Of a stretch of 26,457 nucleotides of DNA, positions 1 through 7,486 are shown one piece after another. Source of the DNA: a virus. The notes under the pieces are model-generated. The model was not told the origin of the DNA, made no database searches, and worked only from the letters and a program-made list of their open reading frames with translations. Within the stretch, counting starts at the first letter, position 1, and each line of letters begins with the position of its first letter. The stretch lies in the IMG/VR virus record IMGVR_UViG_3300035688_000062, positions 1 through 26,457 of that record; one strand, 5' to 3'. A program made the translations under genes and the position numbers.

Positions 1-1
1 C

Positions 2-1408
2 AGATGGAGGCGTGAACGTGCCAGACTCAATAGGGCTATTCGAAATACTGAAAGCGCTAGAAGTCGTCAAGTTGAAGAGTTGAAGACTAATCCGACTGAG
101 TTTTTTCGTCAGATTTTAGGTTTTGAGCCAACAGTATACGAGAAGCAGCTTATCGAGTTTTTTGGAGAGAATCAGTTTATTGCTGCTCGCTGGTGTCGTC
201 AGAGTGGGAAAAGCTGGACTGTTTCTGCTTTGCTTTTGAATTATGCTCTTACGCATCCTGACTGTTATATTGCTGTTGTGGGTCCTAGCTGGCGCCAAAC
301 TAAGTTGAACATTCGGAGGATAAGCTATTTTCTTCGTCGGCTGCCGCCAAATACGTATCTCAAGCCTCAAAGGACGCGACTTTCTTTTCCAAATGGCGCC
401 GTAATTGAGGCATTTCCTAACAATCCAGAGACTATCAGGGGACCCACTTTAAACGTTGTCTGGTGGGATGAAACTAACTTTACGTCAAATGACACGGATT
501 TGTATGATAGTATCCTGTTTACCCTCGGGACCACAGATGGCAAACTGATTTGCACTAGCACGCCCTGGAATACGGACTCGTTGTTTTGGAAGATGTGCAA
601 TCACAAGGATTATAGCGATTTTGCAAGACATCATGTCACTTGGGAGCAGGCGCAAGAACCTAAGGGTCCACTAAAAAAGAATATTCTTGACAAGATTCGA
701 AAGCAGTTTGGTGAAGATCCTGCTCGTTGGCGCCGAGAAATGGAAGCCGAATGGGCTGAAGACCAAAACACTTGGCTACCTCAAAGCCTTATCGTGTCCT
801 GCATTGGCACGGTTAAGAATTGTCGCGAGGACCTGCAGCCGTGGGACCCTGACAGAGACTATTCAGGCAACCTGTTTTGTGGTTTGGACTTGGCCCAGGT
901 GAAAGATTATTGTGTTCTCTCAATTCTGGACCGAGTGAATGACGTGCTTTTTCTGCGGCATTTGAAGATTTGGAGCCAGCCAACGAAATATGCCAATGTG
1001 TTAGGTTACATTAAGACTTTGCAGGACCGCTGGGAAGGTTTCCAAAAAATCAGAGTTGATTTCACGAGAGAGGGTCCTAGCATCATTTCGGATATGGAGA
1101 ATGCTGGCATCAAAAACGCGGAAGGTGTCCATTTCAGCGTCAATAGGAAAAGCGAGATGGCGAGCCTTTTGAAGCAGAGGATGCTTAATGAAAAACTGTT
1201 TTATCCTCACATGGTGTGGGAAAAACCGTATAGAAGCGATCTCTGTAGCGAACTCAATGTCGAGCGTTATGAGTTGCGTAAGGATGGTACCATAATGTTG
1301 AATCATCCTAGCGGCACCTTTGACGATGTTTTCTGGAGTTTGGCGCTTGGGGTCTATGCTACTGTGGAGATGAAGGCGCTGGATCTGGAGGCTTTTAAGC
1401 TTGGGTAA
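2..1408 (+). CDS. terL: Terminase large subunit (TerL), 5' end possibly outside the window
   Basis: This is the ATPase-nuclease motor that packages viral DNA into the prohead. Counting from the TTG at 80, an ATPase Walker A-like motif (RQSGKS) lies near residues 40-45 and Walker B (VVWWDE) ends at D130-E131. The coupling motif CTSTPW follows. The C-terminal RNase H-like nuclease shows the expected acidic residues: D270 in GLDLA, D327 in RVDF, and D415/D416 in FDDVFW. The frame stays open leftward to base 2 through a basic helical stretch, so the true start may lie upstream; TTG at 80 is only the first start visible here. The downstream gene begins 8 bases before this stop, so the two are probably translated together. 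Family assignment is from motifs and is secure; the start is not. Confidence 0.93.
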   Translation, partial: RWRRERARLNRAIRNTESARSRQVEELKTNPTEFFRQILGFEPTVYEKQLIEFFGENQFIAARWCRQSGKSWTVSALLLNYALTHPDCYIAVVGPSWRQTKLNIRRISYFLRRLPPNTYLKPQRTRLSFPNGAVIEAFPNNPETIRGPTLNVVWWDETNFTSNDTDLYDSILFTLGTTDGKLICTSTPWNTDSLFWKMCNHKDYSDFARHHVTWEQAQEPKGPLKKNILDKIRKQFGEDPARWRREMEAEWAEDQNTWLPQSLIVSCIGTVKNCREDLQPWDPDRDYSGNLFCGLDLAQVKDYCVLSILDRVNDVLFLRHLKIWSQPTKYANVLGYIKTLQDRWEGFQKIRVDFTREGPSIISDMENAGIKNAEGVHFSVNRKSEMASLLKQRMLNEKLFYPHMVWEKPYRSDLCSELNVERYELRKDGTIMLNHPSGTFDDVFWSLALGVYATVEMKALDLEAFKLG

Positions 1409-2834
1409 GATGTTTAAAATTGTCAAATGTTGCAAGAAGTTTGATCGGCGTTCTGGCACTTATCATATTAACATTAGTTACCGGGTCCGGACCCAAGTGA
1501 CGCCTAGGACTGTTGTGGTTTCTGAAGCCTTTGGCTTAGGCATTGACAAACAAGAGAAAATGGTCGTCTACGATAATGTTGAGTTGCGGATAGGCCCAAC
1601 CGATGTGGTTTACATCATGGGTCCTAGTGGATCCGGTAAGAGTGCTTTGCTTAAGACTTTGGAGAAACTGCTGAAACCTAATACATTCAATGTTTCTAAT
1701 GTGCCGATTGATCCAACGAAGCCTTTGATTGATACTGTTGGCTGGACTGTTGAGGAAGGTTTAGAATTACTGAGTCGTGTTGGGTTGAATGATGCTTTTC
1801 TCTTCGTTAGGCGTTATGATCAGCTCAGTGACGGGCAGCGTTACCGATATCGCATAGCCAAACTGATTGAGTCTAAGAAGCAGCAGTATTGGTTTCTGGA
1901 TGAGTTTTGCGCCACTTTGGATAGGGATACTGCTAAAGTTGTGGCTTTCAACTTGCAGAAATTAGCCAGGCAGGAAGGCAAGACTGTGTTTGTGGCCACG
2001 ACCCACGAGGATCTCGCGGAGGATCTGCAGCCTTCTATTGTGGTTAGAAAGGGTTTTGGTAATAGAGTAGAAGTCATATACCGCAAATATGATACCAACG
2101 CTCAATGTTCTCTCGTTAGGGATATGTACGTCGCAGAAGGCACCAGAAAAGACTATGAAGAATTAGCACCTTTCCACTATCGTTCCTCCAGTCTCGCAGC
2201 TACTCAGAAGATATTCACTTTAAAGCGAGGCGCAGAAATAGTCGGAGTCATTGTTTACCGTTATCCTGGAGCCAATTGCTTCGGGCGCCGACAAGCGTTT
2301 GAAAGGTCCTTGAGCCTTAGAGAGGTGAATGAAAGTATTTCCCTAATCTCCAGGGTGATTATTCATCCTAAATATCGCACTATTGGATTAGGCGCCAAAC
2401 TAGTCAAGGATACTCTGCCTCTTTGTGGCAAGCCATATGTGGAGACTGTAGCGGTTATGGCGAAGTACAATCCCTTCTTTGAAAAGGCAGGTATGACAAA
2501 GATTGCAGAAAGTAAGGCGGATCCGAAGGTTTTGGTTGCAATTGAAAGGTTGAAGGCTTTGGGTTTCAATCCTCTTTTTCTCAGCAGCGAAAAATACAAC
2601 ATGCAAACACTATGCGACTTAAAGTCGCACCTAGAGGCGGTTCGTGAGATCCTAGCTTCTTTGCATAGTCCTCTGCTTCTTAAGTTTGCTAATTCTCATG
2701 ATCCGTATGGAAGGGAAACCGTGTATAAGGACATGTTGAAGACGGCTTCTGTTGAAAAACTAGCAAAAATACTCCGTGCTGTCGCTATTTTGGCACAAAC
2801 AAAGGTCTATTTGTTTTGGAGAAGACAAGAATAG
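1401..2834 (+). CDS. ABC-type ATPase fused to GNAT acetyltransferase (COG2401-like)
   Basis: This is a soluble fusion protein of 477 residues with no membrane segments. The N-terminal half is an ABC ATPase: Walker A GPSGSGKS at 74-81, signature LSDGQ at 142-146, Walker B ending D167-E168, and switch histidine H202. The C-terminal half has the GNAT acetyl-CoA motif, R326-x-x-G-x-G331, after a predicted beta strand. The architecture matches archaeal proteins grouped as an ABC ATPase fused to a predicted acetyltransferase; their biochemical role is not established to my knowledge. TTG at 1401 is chosen because GGAGG at 1387-1391 sits nine bases upstream; an ATG at 1410 is the alternative. It overlaps the terminase gene by 8 bases. 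A role in modifying viral DNA or a virion protein before packaging is inference only. Confidence 0.85.
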   Translation: MGKMFKIVKCCKKFDRRSGTYHINISYRVRTQVTPRTVVVSEAFGLGIDKQEKMVVYDNVELRIGPTDVVYIMGPSGSGKSALLKTLEKLLKPNTFNVSNVPIDPTKPLIDTVGWTVEEGLELLSRVGLNDAFLFVRRYDQLSDGQRYRYRIAKLIESKKQQYWFLDEFCATLDRDTAKVVAFNLQKLARQEGKTVFVATTHEDLAEDLQPSIVVRKGFGNRVEVIYRKYDTNAQCSLVRDMYVAEGTRKDYEELAPFHYRSSSLAATQKIFTLKRGAEIVGVIVYRYPGANCFGRRQAFERSLSLREVNESISLISRVIIHPKYRTIGLGAKLVKDTLPLCGKPYVETVAVMAKYNPFFEKAGMTKIAESKADPKVLVAIERLKALGFNPLFLSSEKYNMQTLCDLKSHLEAVREILASLHSPLLLKFANSHDPYGRETVYKDMLKTASVEKLAKILRAVAILAQTKVYLFWRRQE

Positions 2835-2842
2835 TTTCACTT

Positions 2843-2866
2843 TTACCACGTATATATACGTAGTAA
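2843..2866. repeat. Dispersed palindrome, copy 1 (compact, intergenic)
   Basis: This is a 24-bp near-perfect palindrome with arms TTACCACGTATA and TATACGTAGTAA (one mismatch pair, C/A) and no spacer. It sits 8 bases after the stop of the ABC-GNAT gene. The same half-site recurs near 8453, 8542, 10458 and 17131. It may be a protein-binding site or a copy of a small mobile palindromic element. It is flanked by TTTCACTT at 2835-2842 and 2873-2880. Confidence 0.8.
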
Positions 2867-2982
2867 GATTACTTTCACTTAGCTCTCTCTCCACGCTGTT
2901 TGATGTCGTTGGCTCACAGCCTTTTTATGCAGTTCTAGGCGTAGAGCTTGTTTTTGCCGAAAAGAGAAAAGGAGGATTAAGG

Positions 2983-3150
2983 ATGAATTATTTGGATGGT
3001 TTGAGGGATGGCTGTCGACTGTGCCTAGCCAAAGTGAAGGTCGCTGTCACTAGGGAAGCAGCAATCAAGGAAGTCCGTGGTTTGTTGCGATTGGTTAGAC
3101 AGGGCAAAATAGAAAAGATTCAGGAAATGTTGAAGGAGTTGAAAGCATGA
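2983..3150 (+). CDS. Small helical protein, 55 aa, unknown function
   Basis: I do not recognise this protein. It is short, basic and predicted to be mostly helical, with two cysteines near the N-terminus (C11, C14 region) and a lysine-rich amphipathic C-terminus. The start is supported by GGAGG at 2971-2975, eight bases before the ATG at 2983. The stop overlaps the next ATG in an ATGA arrangement, so the two small genes form a coupled pair. The 148 bases upstream contain the first palindromic repeat and a TTTTTATG element near 2922 that could serve as a TATA box. Confidence 0.65.
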   Translation: MNYLDGLRDGCRLCLAKVKVAVTREAAIKEVRGLLRLVRQGKIEKIQEMLKELKA

Positions 3151-3311
3151 ATGACTATGTACGTGGTGCATTGGAAGCTTTGACATGGGCTCGAGCTGCA
3201 TTGGAGGATCAAAGTGACTTGGGTAAAGCGATTGAAGAAATAGAAGGAGCCCTTAAAGACATCAATGCAGGCGTAGCAGTAAATTTTAGAGAACGACTAA
3301 AACAACGCTAA
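3147..3311 (+). CDS. Small acidic helical protein, 54 aa, unknown function
   Basis: This 54-residue protein is predicted to form two or three helices, with an alanine/leucine/glutamate-rich middle and a basic C-terminus (RERLKQR). Its ATG overlaps the TGA of the preceding gene (ATGA at 3147-3150), indicating coupled translation. Its stop codon overlaps by four bases the stop of the minus-strand repressor gene, a tail-to-tail overlap. No family is recognised. Confidence 0.6.
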   Translation: MNDYVRGALEALTWARAALEDQSDLGKAIEEIEGALKDINAGVAVNFRERLKQR

Positions 3312-3481
3312 GATTCGCTTCTGCCTGTCGCTATCTTTTCGTGCTCTCGAGTTATTAGCATGCGAACGACGTCAGTGTTGTTTTCTAATCCCCACTGTTT
3401 TTTTATCGCAAGAAATCTTCTCTTCATTTCCCCTTGAAGAATTATTCCAAGTTTTAATTTCTCTTTACTCTCTTCTGCCAC
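3308..3481 (-). CDS. Ribbon-helix-helix regulator, minus strand, 57 aa
   Basis: This short gene is read from a GTG at 3481 (an in-frame TGA lies three codons upstream, so no earlier start is possible) to a TAG at 3310-3308. The product has an N-terminal strand-like segment (KLKLGIIL) followed by two helices, the layout of a MetJ/Arc ribbon-helix-helix fold. Its second helix, GLENNTDVVRMLIT, closely matches GLENNTDIIRLLIT in the plus-strand protein at 3597-3755. The two are therefore paralogues transcribed away from each other across a 115-bp control region. A TTTTTATG element read on the minus strand near 3514-3525 is a plausible TATA box. It is probably a DNA-binding repressor acting as a dimer; its target is likely the shared intergenic region. 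Confidence 0.8.
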   Translation of the reverse strand: MAEESKEKLKLGIILQGEMKRRFLAIKKQWGLENNTDVVRMLITREHEKIATGRSES

Positions 3482-3596
3482 TTCTTGTCACACTAAATGA
3501 TTTTCTGAAGATTAGCATAAAAACATTGCTGAAGTTAGCCTCTAGAAAAGTTTTATATAATACTATACCACACAGAATGATACTAAGTGATTTAAT
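3482..3596. promoter_or_regulatory. Divergent promoter/operator region between paralogous RHH genes
   Basis: This region separates two divergent repressor genes. It contains two pairs of direct repeats. ACTAAATGATTT (3492-3503) and ACTAAGTGATTT (3582-3593) differ at one base, and each lies just outside one start codon. CTGAAGATTAGC (3505-3516) and CTGAAGTTAGC (3529-3539) form the second pair, 24 bp apart. Repeats next to both starts are what autoregulation by ribbon-helix-helix proteins would be expected to look like. Operator function is inferred. Confidence 0.6.
3551..3560 (+). promoter_or_regulatory. TATA box for the plus-strand RHH gene
   Basis: TTTTATATAA is a good archaeal TATA box. 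Transcription would begin about 25 bases downstream, near 3580, leaving a short leader before the ATG at 3597. An A-rich TFB-recognition-like stretch (TAGAAAAG) precedes it. Confidence 0.6.
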
Positions 3597-3755
3597 ATGG
3601 CAAACGAAGAGAAAATACAGATTCGAATCGACCTTGAAGGCGATGTAGCAGAGAAATTCAATGCTATCAAAGCCGACAGGGGTTTAGAAAACAACACGGA
3701 CATCATCAGGCTTCTAATCACCGAAGCTTACAAGCGACTTCCTAAGGAGGGTTAG
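3597..3755 (+). CDS. Ribbon-helix-helix regulator, 52 aa
   Basis: This is a small DNA-binding protein with an N-terminal beta strand of alternating residues (KIQIRIDL) and two helices, the second containing GLENNTDIIRLLIT. It is a paralogue of the minus-strand protein at 3308-3481. It is expected to act as a dimeric repressor, inserting its paired strands in the DNA major groove. A TATA box lies 37-46 bases before the ATG, and no strong ribosome-binding site is seen, so a short-leader transcript is likely. The next gene follows after five bases. Confidence 0.82.
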   Translation: MANEEKIQIRIDLEGDVAEKFNAIKADRGLENNTDIIRLLITEAYKRLPKEG

Positions 3756-3760
3756 TCCTT

Positions 3761-3937
3761 TTGCATTTGGATCGTTGTGCTATCTGCCGCCACGTGGAGC
3801 AAAACAAGGAAGTAAATGGTGATTGCGAGCCTTGGTATTGCAGTAAGCGAAAGCGTGCTGTAGGACCCTACTACATCTGCTGGCTTTTCGAATCTTGCTA
3901 TCAACTACCCAAGATGGAGGCTCCAGCCGTTGGGTGA
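3761..3937 (+). CDS. Small cysteine-rich (probable zinc-binding) protein, 58 aa
   Basis: Read from TTG at 3761, five bases after the preceding stop, with AAGGAGG at 3744-3750 placed ten bases upstream. The product has a CxxC pair near its start (RCAICRHV), a second pair DCEPWYC, and two further cysteines towards the end. This spacing suggests one small zinc-binding fold. No named family is recognised. It lies downstream of the repressor and probably belongs to the same transcript. Confidence 0.65.
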   Translation: MHLDRCAICRHVEQNKEVNGDCEPWYCSKRKRAVGPYYICWLFESCYQLPKMEAPAVG

Positions 3938-4069
3938 GTCTGAAAGGCGCTTAGGCTCTCCTTTCTCTTTAGGTGAATCGGATAATTGTATTTCTCAGGA
4001 CCTAGGCGTCCAGGCGTCTCACGTCTGCGGCTTCGACTTTCTGCTAGACTTAGAGCTGGAGGCTTGCAA

Positions 4070-4432
4070 GTGAATTGGAAGGTGTCTGAAAAAGAGGGTA
4101 AATGGGTAGTTCGTACTGTAAAAGGCAATATTGACCATGAAGAATACGACACCAAAGAGAAGGCTCAAGATGTTTGTAGATTAATAAACAAAGCAGATGA
4201 AACTGTCGACAAAATCAATAAGAAAATTATAACTGTAGTGACTAAGGCTCTTGAGAAATTCAATCTGCCAAAATTTGTTGAGAACGTCGTTAAATGTCTC
4301 TCAAAAGAAGAAAAAGAATTCTTTTTCGGTTATGCAACTTACGAAGGAAAAATGACTATTGAGATCTCGGAAATTCTAGAAGACATGGAGTCATTTTGCC
4401 TAGAATTCAAAATTAATGAGGCTTGCAAATGA
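4070..4432 (+). CDS. Hypothetical protein, 120 aa
   Basis: I do not recognise this protein. The GTG at 4070 is preferred because TGGAGG at 4057-4062 precedes it by seven bases; the frame is open further upstream to 3986 but that extension is low-complexity and has no ribosome-binding site. The N-terminal 40 residues look like a small beta-rich module (WKVSEKEGKWVVRTV), and the remainder is helical and charged, with a cysteine at the C-terminal end. Its stop overlaps the next ATG (ATGA at 4429-4432). Codon use is richer in AAA and GAA than the neighbouring packaging gene. Confidence 0.65.
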   Translation: MNWKVSEKEGKWVVRTVKGNIDHEEYDTKEKAQDVCRLINKADETVDKINKKIITVVTKALEKFNLPKFVENVVKCLSKEEKEFFFGYATYEGKMTIEISEILEDMESFCLEFKINEACK

Positions 4433-4665
4433 GCGAGAAGACCAAATCAATTCTCTTTGAAGTTGTTGGACGTAGCAAAACTGAGCAGGTTAAGCAAGGT
4501 CAGCACAAAATTATCTATAGAGTATCTTTGAAAAGTAGGGATGGTGCTCACAGGCATATAATTACTAGCACGGATTCTGCGTTGCTCCAGCAATATCCAT
4601 TCGGCAGCATAGTTTCCATGAATATTGGCCCTAATCCTCAAACAAATTTACCGAAAACGAGTTAG
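4429..4665 (+). CDS. Hypothetical protein, 78 aa
   Basis: The ATG at 4429 overlaps the preceding stop (ATGA), indicating translational coupling; a TTG at 4423 is possible. The product is predicted to be mostly beta strand: an N-terminal segment KSILFEVVGRSK, a middle strand KIIYRVSLKS, and a C-terminal strand SIVSMNIGP. The pattern resembles a small single-domain beta barrel, but no family is recognised and this is inference from residue alternation. The gene ends inside an inverted repeat. Confidence 0.6.
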   Translation: MSEKTKSILFEVVGRSKTEQVKQGQHKIIYRVSLKSRDGAHRHIITSTDSALLQQYPFGSIVSMNIGPNPQTNLPKTS

Positions 4666-4673
4666 ACTCGTTT
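4655..4673. terminator. Hairpin at end of small-gene cluster
   Basis: AAACGAGT and ACTCGTTT form a perfect 8-bp stem around a TAG loop that is also the stop codon of the preceding gene. No T-run follows directly, so termination is only a possibility; it could instead protect or process the transcript end. Confidence 0.35.
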
Positions 4674-4830
4674 GGGGAGAAAAATTGTGGTTTGTCTTCA
4701 CTTGTGTTTATCACCTCTAGCGGGTTGCTGCTTCAATGCTGGCAGCGCAAAAGCACTTTGGAAGAAGATCTTTGTCGTGGAGACTCTTCCCGCAACAAAC
4801 CATTCTCTAAACCAAATTAGGTGAATTGGC

Positions 4831-6408
4831 ATGAAGTTGCGTTTGAGTGAAGATTTTGTCATTGACAGCGATGTTGAGCCTTGGTGTCGTGAAGGCTTAC
4901 GTATAGCTATGCTTGGCGGTCCAGGTTCAGGCAAGTCATGGAATAACAGTTTGATTGCGGAGCAGTTTTTGCAGCAGGGCGGCACGGTCGTTATTTTTCA
5001 GCCTCGTGACGAGTATTTCACGTTGAAGGAGAAGTTTGACGTTCTTAGTGTTGGCGGAGTACATGCGAAGGACATGGAGTTTGCTTTGACGTCGCCCGGT
5101 ATCTACGCTAAGGCTGTGGTTGAAAACGGAATCTCCATGATTTTCTACACTTCAGCTGTTGAGGACGAAGAGAAGCTAGTTGATTGGGTTTCACGATTTC
5201 TCAACGCAGTTATGAAATTGCAGGAGCATTATCACCGTCCCTTGTTGATTATTCCCGAGGAATCTCAGGAATACGCGCCTCGTTCTCCCAGTGGCCACGT
5301 GGCGCCGCCTTGGGTTTACAATCGTATGATCAAGGCTTTCAAGGATTGTTTCACGCAGGGCAGAAAACTCAACATCATCGCCATTATCAGCAGTCAGAGA
5401 CCGCAGGAGCTTAACTTCACTATTCGTCAACTTGCTAACTTGACTTTTTATGGGAAATTCGGTGACCAGGACATCGGCTACATTGATAAGGAATGTTTAA
5501 AGTATGTGCGGCAGCGCGGCGTAAAGATTGATGCTTCCCAATTATTGGATCTTGGTTTGGGCGAATGGCTTGTCATCATGGGCAAGAACACTCGTACGCT
5601 TAAGGTTACGGCGCCTCGAGTGACGCATCATGGTGCTGAGACTCCACGTTTGGAATATGTTGCGCCCAGACCGACCGAAGTGAAGAAAACTATCGATGAA
5701 TTGAGCAAATCAATTGCGGCTGCCATGGAGAAAGAACAGGTAGAAGGTTCCGAACTGGAGAAATCTAAGCGCAAGATTCGGGATCTTGAAACCAAGCTTC
5801 ACGAGGTTCAGCAAAAGGCGAACATCAAACTTTCAGTAAAAGAGATGATCGAAAGCCAATCGGCGCCTGCATCGGTGAATGCATCAGTCGATAAGACGGA
5901 GTTCGAGAAGCTTCAGAAGCAAATACAGAAACTTGAGCCTATCGCTGAAAGGGCGAATATGCTGGATAAAGAAGTCACACGCCTACAGAAGGAACTTAGC
6001 GAGCTTCAACCGTTGAAAAGGTTTAGAGATGCTTTGTTTGATGTTTTACCTACGCAGCAGCCTACGGCATTACCTACTGGTAGCCAATCTATAGGCCTGC
6101 AGCCAGTCAAGACGATTGTGGATCTTGAGGAAGTTAAGAAGCATGCGCCGAAGGTGGGCACTGACACGGTTAAGGGTAAGATCATGGCCTTGGCTAGAGA
6201 TGGTTTTTTCAACAATTGGCAAAGCGTAGGCGATATCAGCAAAGCACTCATTGAGAAGTACAGTTTTAACGCTACGGAACAAGCCATTAATGGCGCCTTG
6301 AAGGACCTTGTGGAAGAGCACATTTTAGGCATGAAACACACGGATCGTAATCGTTGGAAGTTGGCGCCGGACGTGGTTTTCGAAGGCAAAAAGGAGGCTA
6401 AAGCCTGA
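4831..6408 (+). CDS. HerA/FtsK-like P-loop ATPase with coiled coil and winged helix
   Basis: This is a 525-residue DNA-translocase-type ATPase. Walker A GGPGSGKS lies at 29-36 and Walker B, LLIIPEE, at 138-144. The segment ISSQRPQELN near 190 resembles the sensor region of HerA-type motors. A coiled coil follows from about residue 285 to 400, with heptad-like K/E/L spacing. The last 90 residues look like a winged helix. HerA-type enzymes pump or unwind duplex DNA as hexamers; here replication, recombination or DNA delivery are all possible. The ATG at 4831 follows AGGTGA at 4819-4824. It is the first gene of a tightly spaced set that continues through the family X polymerase. Confidence 0.82.
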   Translation: MKLRLSEDFVIDSDVEPWCREGLRIAMLGGPGSGKSWNNSLIAEQFLQQGGTVVIFQPRDEYFTLKEKFDVLSVGGVHAKDMEFALTSPGIYAKAVVENGISMIFYTSAVEDEEKLVDWVSRFLNAVMKLQEHYHRPLLIIPEESQEYAPRSPSGHVAPPWVYNRMIKAFKDCFTQGRKLNIIAIISSQRPQELNFTIRQLANLTFYGKFGDQDIGYIDKECLKYVRQRGVKIDASQLLDLGLGEWLVIMGKNTRTLKVTAPRVTHHGAETPRLEYVAPRPTEVKKTIDELSKSIAAAMEKEQVEGSELEKSKRKIRDLETKLHEVQQKANIKLSVKEMIESQSAPASVNASVDKTEFEKLQKQIQKLEPIAERANMLDKEVTRLQKELSELQPLKRFRDALFDVLPTQQPTALPTGSQSIGLQPVKTIVDLEEVKKHAPKVGTDTVKGKIMALARDGFFNNWQSVGDISKALIEKYSFNATEQAINGALKDLVEEHILGMKHTDRNRWKLAPDVVFEGKKEAKA

Positions 6409-6569
6409 TGAAGTGGAAGTTTTGGAAAAAGGAACCATCTCCGCAAAAGACCATTCTATCAGTAACTATTCAAAGCCTAACTCAGGCTAAATCATTCCAT
6501 GTTGAAGCTAATTCGCCAGAAAAAGCGTTAGAACTTATCAAGAATCTACAAAAAGAGGTTGAAGCCTAA
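6408..6569 (+). CDS. Small protein, 53 aa, unknown function
   Basis: Its ATG overlaps the TGA of the ATPase gene (TGATG at 6406-6410) and AAGGAGG lies about 12 bases upstream, so it is translationally coupled. The product starts with a basic aromatic cluster (KWKFWKK), then shows a strand (TILSVTIQSL), a short helix-rich end, and an amphipathic helix. The shape resembles a small alpha/beta domain, but no family is recognised. It abuts the polymerase gene with no intervening base. Confidence 0.6.
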   Translation: MKWKFWKKEPSPQKTILSVTIQSLTQAKSFHVEANSPEKALELIKNLQKEVEA

Positions 6570-7169
6570 ATGACTAAGAAACAAACTTCGTTATTTCCAG
6601 ATGAGGCTAGAAAGAAGGATCTTACGATATTGCGCGATTTGGATCGGTCTGAGGTTGAGCCTTTAGCCTTCAAAATCCTTTCTGAGATCGAGCCTTTCTG
6701 TGAGAAGGCGCAGATTGCGGGTAGCATTCGAAGGCGCCAAGGGAAAATCAATGACATTGATATTGTTGTGCAGCCTAAACCTGATTCTTGGCTTAAAATC
6801 ATCAAGACAATAAGATACGAGTATGATGCCATCACTGAGAAACAGGGTGACAAATTAGCTACATTGTATCTTCCCTTCATAAGCAGAACAGGCAAGGGCC
6901 ATATCCAAGTTGATTTGTATCGGGCTTCACAGAGTACATGGGGTATTTTGCTTCTAGTCCGCACCGGCAGCGCCGAACATAATGTGTATCTCTGCAATCT
7001 TGCTTTGGCCAAGGGCTTACGACTGGAGTATAGCCGAGGAGTAGTCGACTATAACTTTCCGTGTTTATCCGGTATGGGTGAGGTCATAGCAGGCAAAACG
7101 GAAGAGGAAGTTTTCGAAGCCTTAGGCTTACCATTTATTCTGCCACAGGACCGGGAGGTTGCAAAATGA
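6570..7169 (+). CDS. Minimal family X DNA polymerase / nucleotidyltransferase
   Basis: This 199-residue protein has the palm and thumb signature of DNA polymerase X. The nucleotide-binding motif AGSIRRR lies at 50-56, the metal-binding pair D62/D64 at NDIDIV, the third carboxylate at D115 (QVDLYR), and RTGSAEHN at 131-138 matches the TGSxxHN thumb motif. The end, EALGLPFILPQDRE, matches the family C-terminus. The N-terminal lyase and helix-hairpin-helix domains of cellular PolX are absent, as in the small African swine fever virus PolX. Expected role: gap filling in repair or end joining. The stop overlaps the next ATG (ATGA). Confidence 0.87.
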   Translation: MTKKQTSLFPDEARKKDLTILRDLDRSEVEPLAFKILSEIEPFCEKAQIAGSIRRRQGKINDIDIVVQPKPDSWLKIIKTIRYEYDAITEKQGDKLATLYLPFISRTGKGHIQVDLYRASQSTWGILLLVRTGSAEHNVYLCNLALAKGLRLEYSRGVVDYNFPCLSGMGEVIAGKTEEEVFEALGLPFILPQDREVAK

Positions 7170-7486
7170 CTGACAAACTGAATGAGCCTAAGTGGAAGAA
7201 CGATCTCGTCAAAGTCATTTGGGAATACGCGAGAAAAACTGGGCAAGTGTACGATGGAAGACTAGAGCCCGGCTTAGGTGAGTTAATTGCGAATATTCGT
7301 GATAGGTGCGATAGGTGTGGAAGAAGCCGAATTTTCTTGCTTAACCAAAGCCGTGGGCAGGAATCAGTAGATCCGTATCAATGCTGTTGGGTTCATTCTG
7401 AAACTGAGGATTATTGTCCGCATCTATGTCTCGCCTGTCATGAAGAATTTCAGAAACTAAGGCCACATGAGACAATCTCGGTTTAG
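7166..7486 (+). CDS. Cysteine-rich zinc-binding protein, 106 aa
   Basis: The ATG overlaps the polymerase stop, with GGGAGG about eight bases upstream. Seven cysteines and several histidines are arranged as C48-x2-C51, C73-C74, H77, C84, and C88-x2-C91-H92, which suggests one or two zinc sites. The first 45 residues are helical. It could be a partner of the coupled polymerase or an HNH-like remnant, but no intact nuclease motif is seen. Function not assigned. Confidence 0.65.
   Translation: MTDKLNEPKWKNDLVKVIWEYARKTGQVYDGRLEPGLGELIANIRDRCDRCGRSRIFLLNQSRGQESVDPYQCCWVHSETEDYCPHLCLACHEEFQKLRPHETISV

Noticed and set aside
1001-1459. Minus-strand frame of 152 codons opposite the terminase end
   Set aside because: It is fully antisense to the nuclease domain of the terminase, has no ribosome-binding site and no recognisable protein features.
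4687-4824. Two overlapping small frames (45 and 38 codons) before the HerA-like gene
   Set aside because: Both begin at GTG without clear ribosome-binding sites, they compete for the same bases, and neither gives a recognisable product. The 165-base gap is left without a gene.
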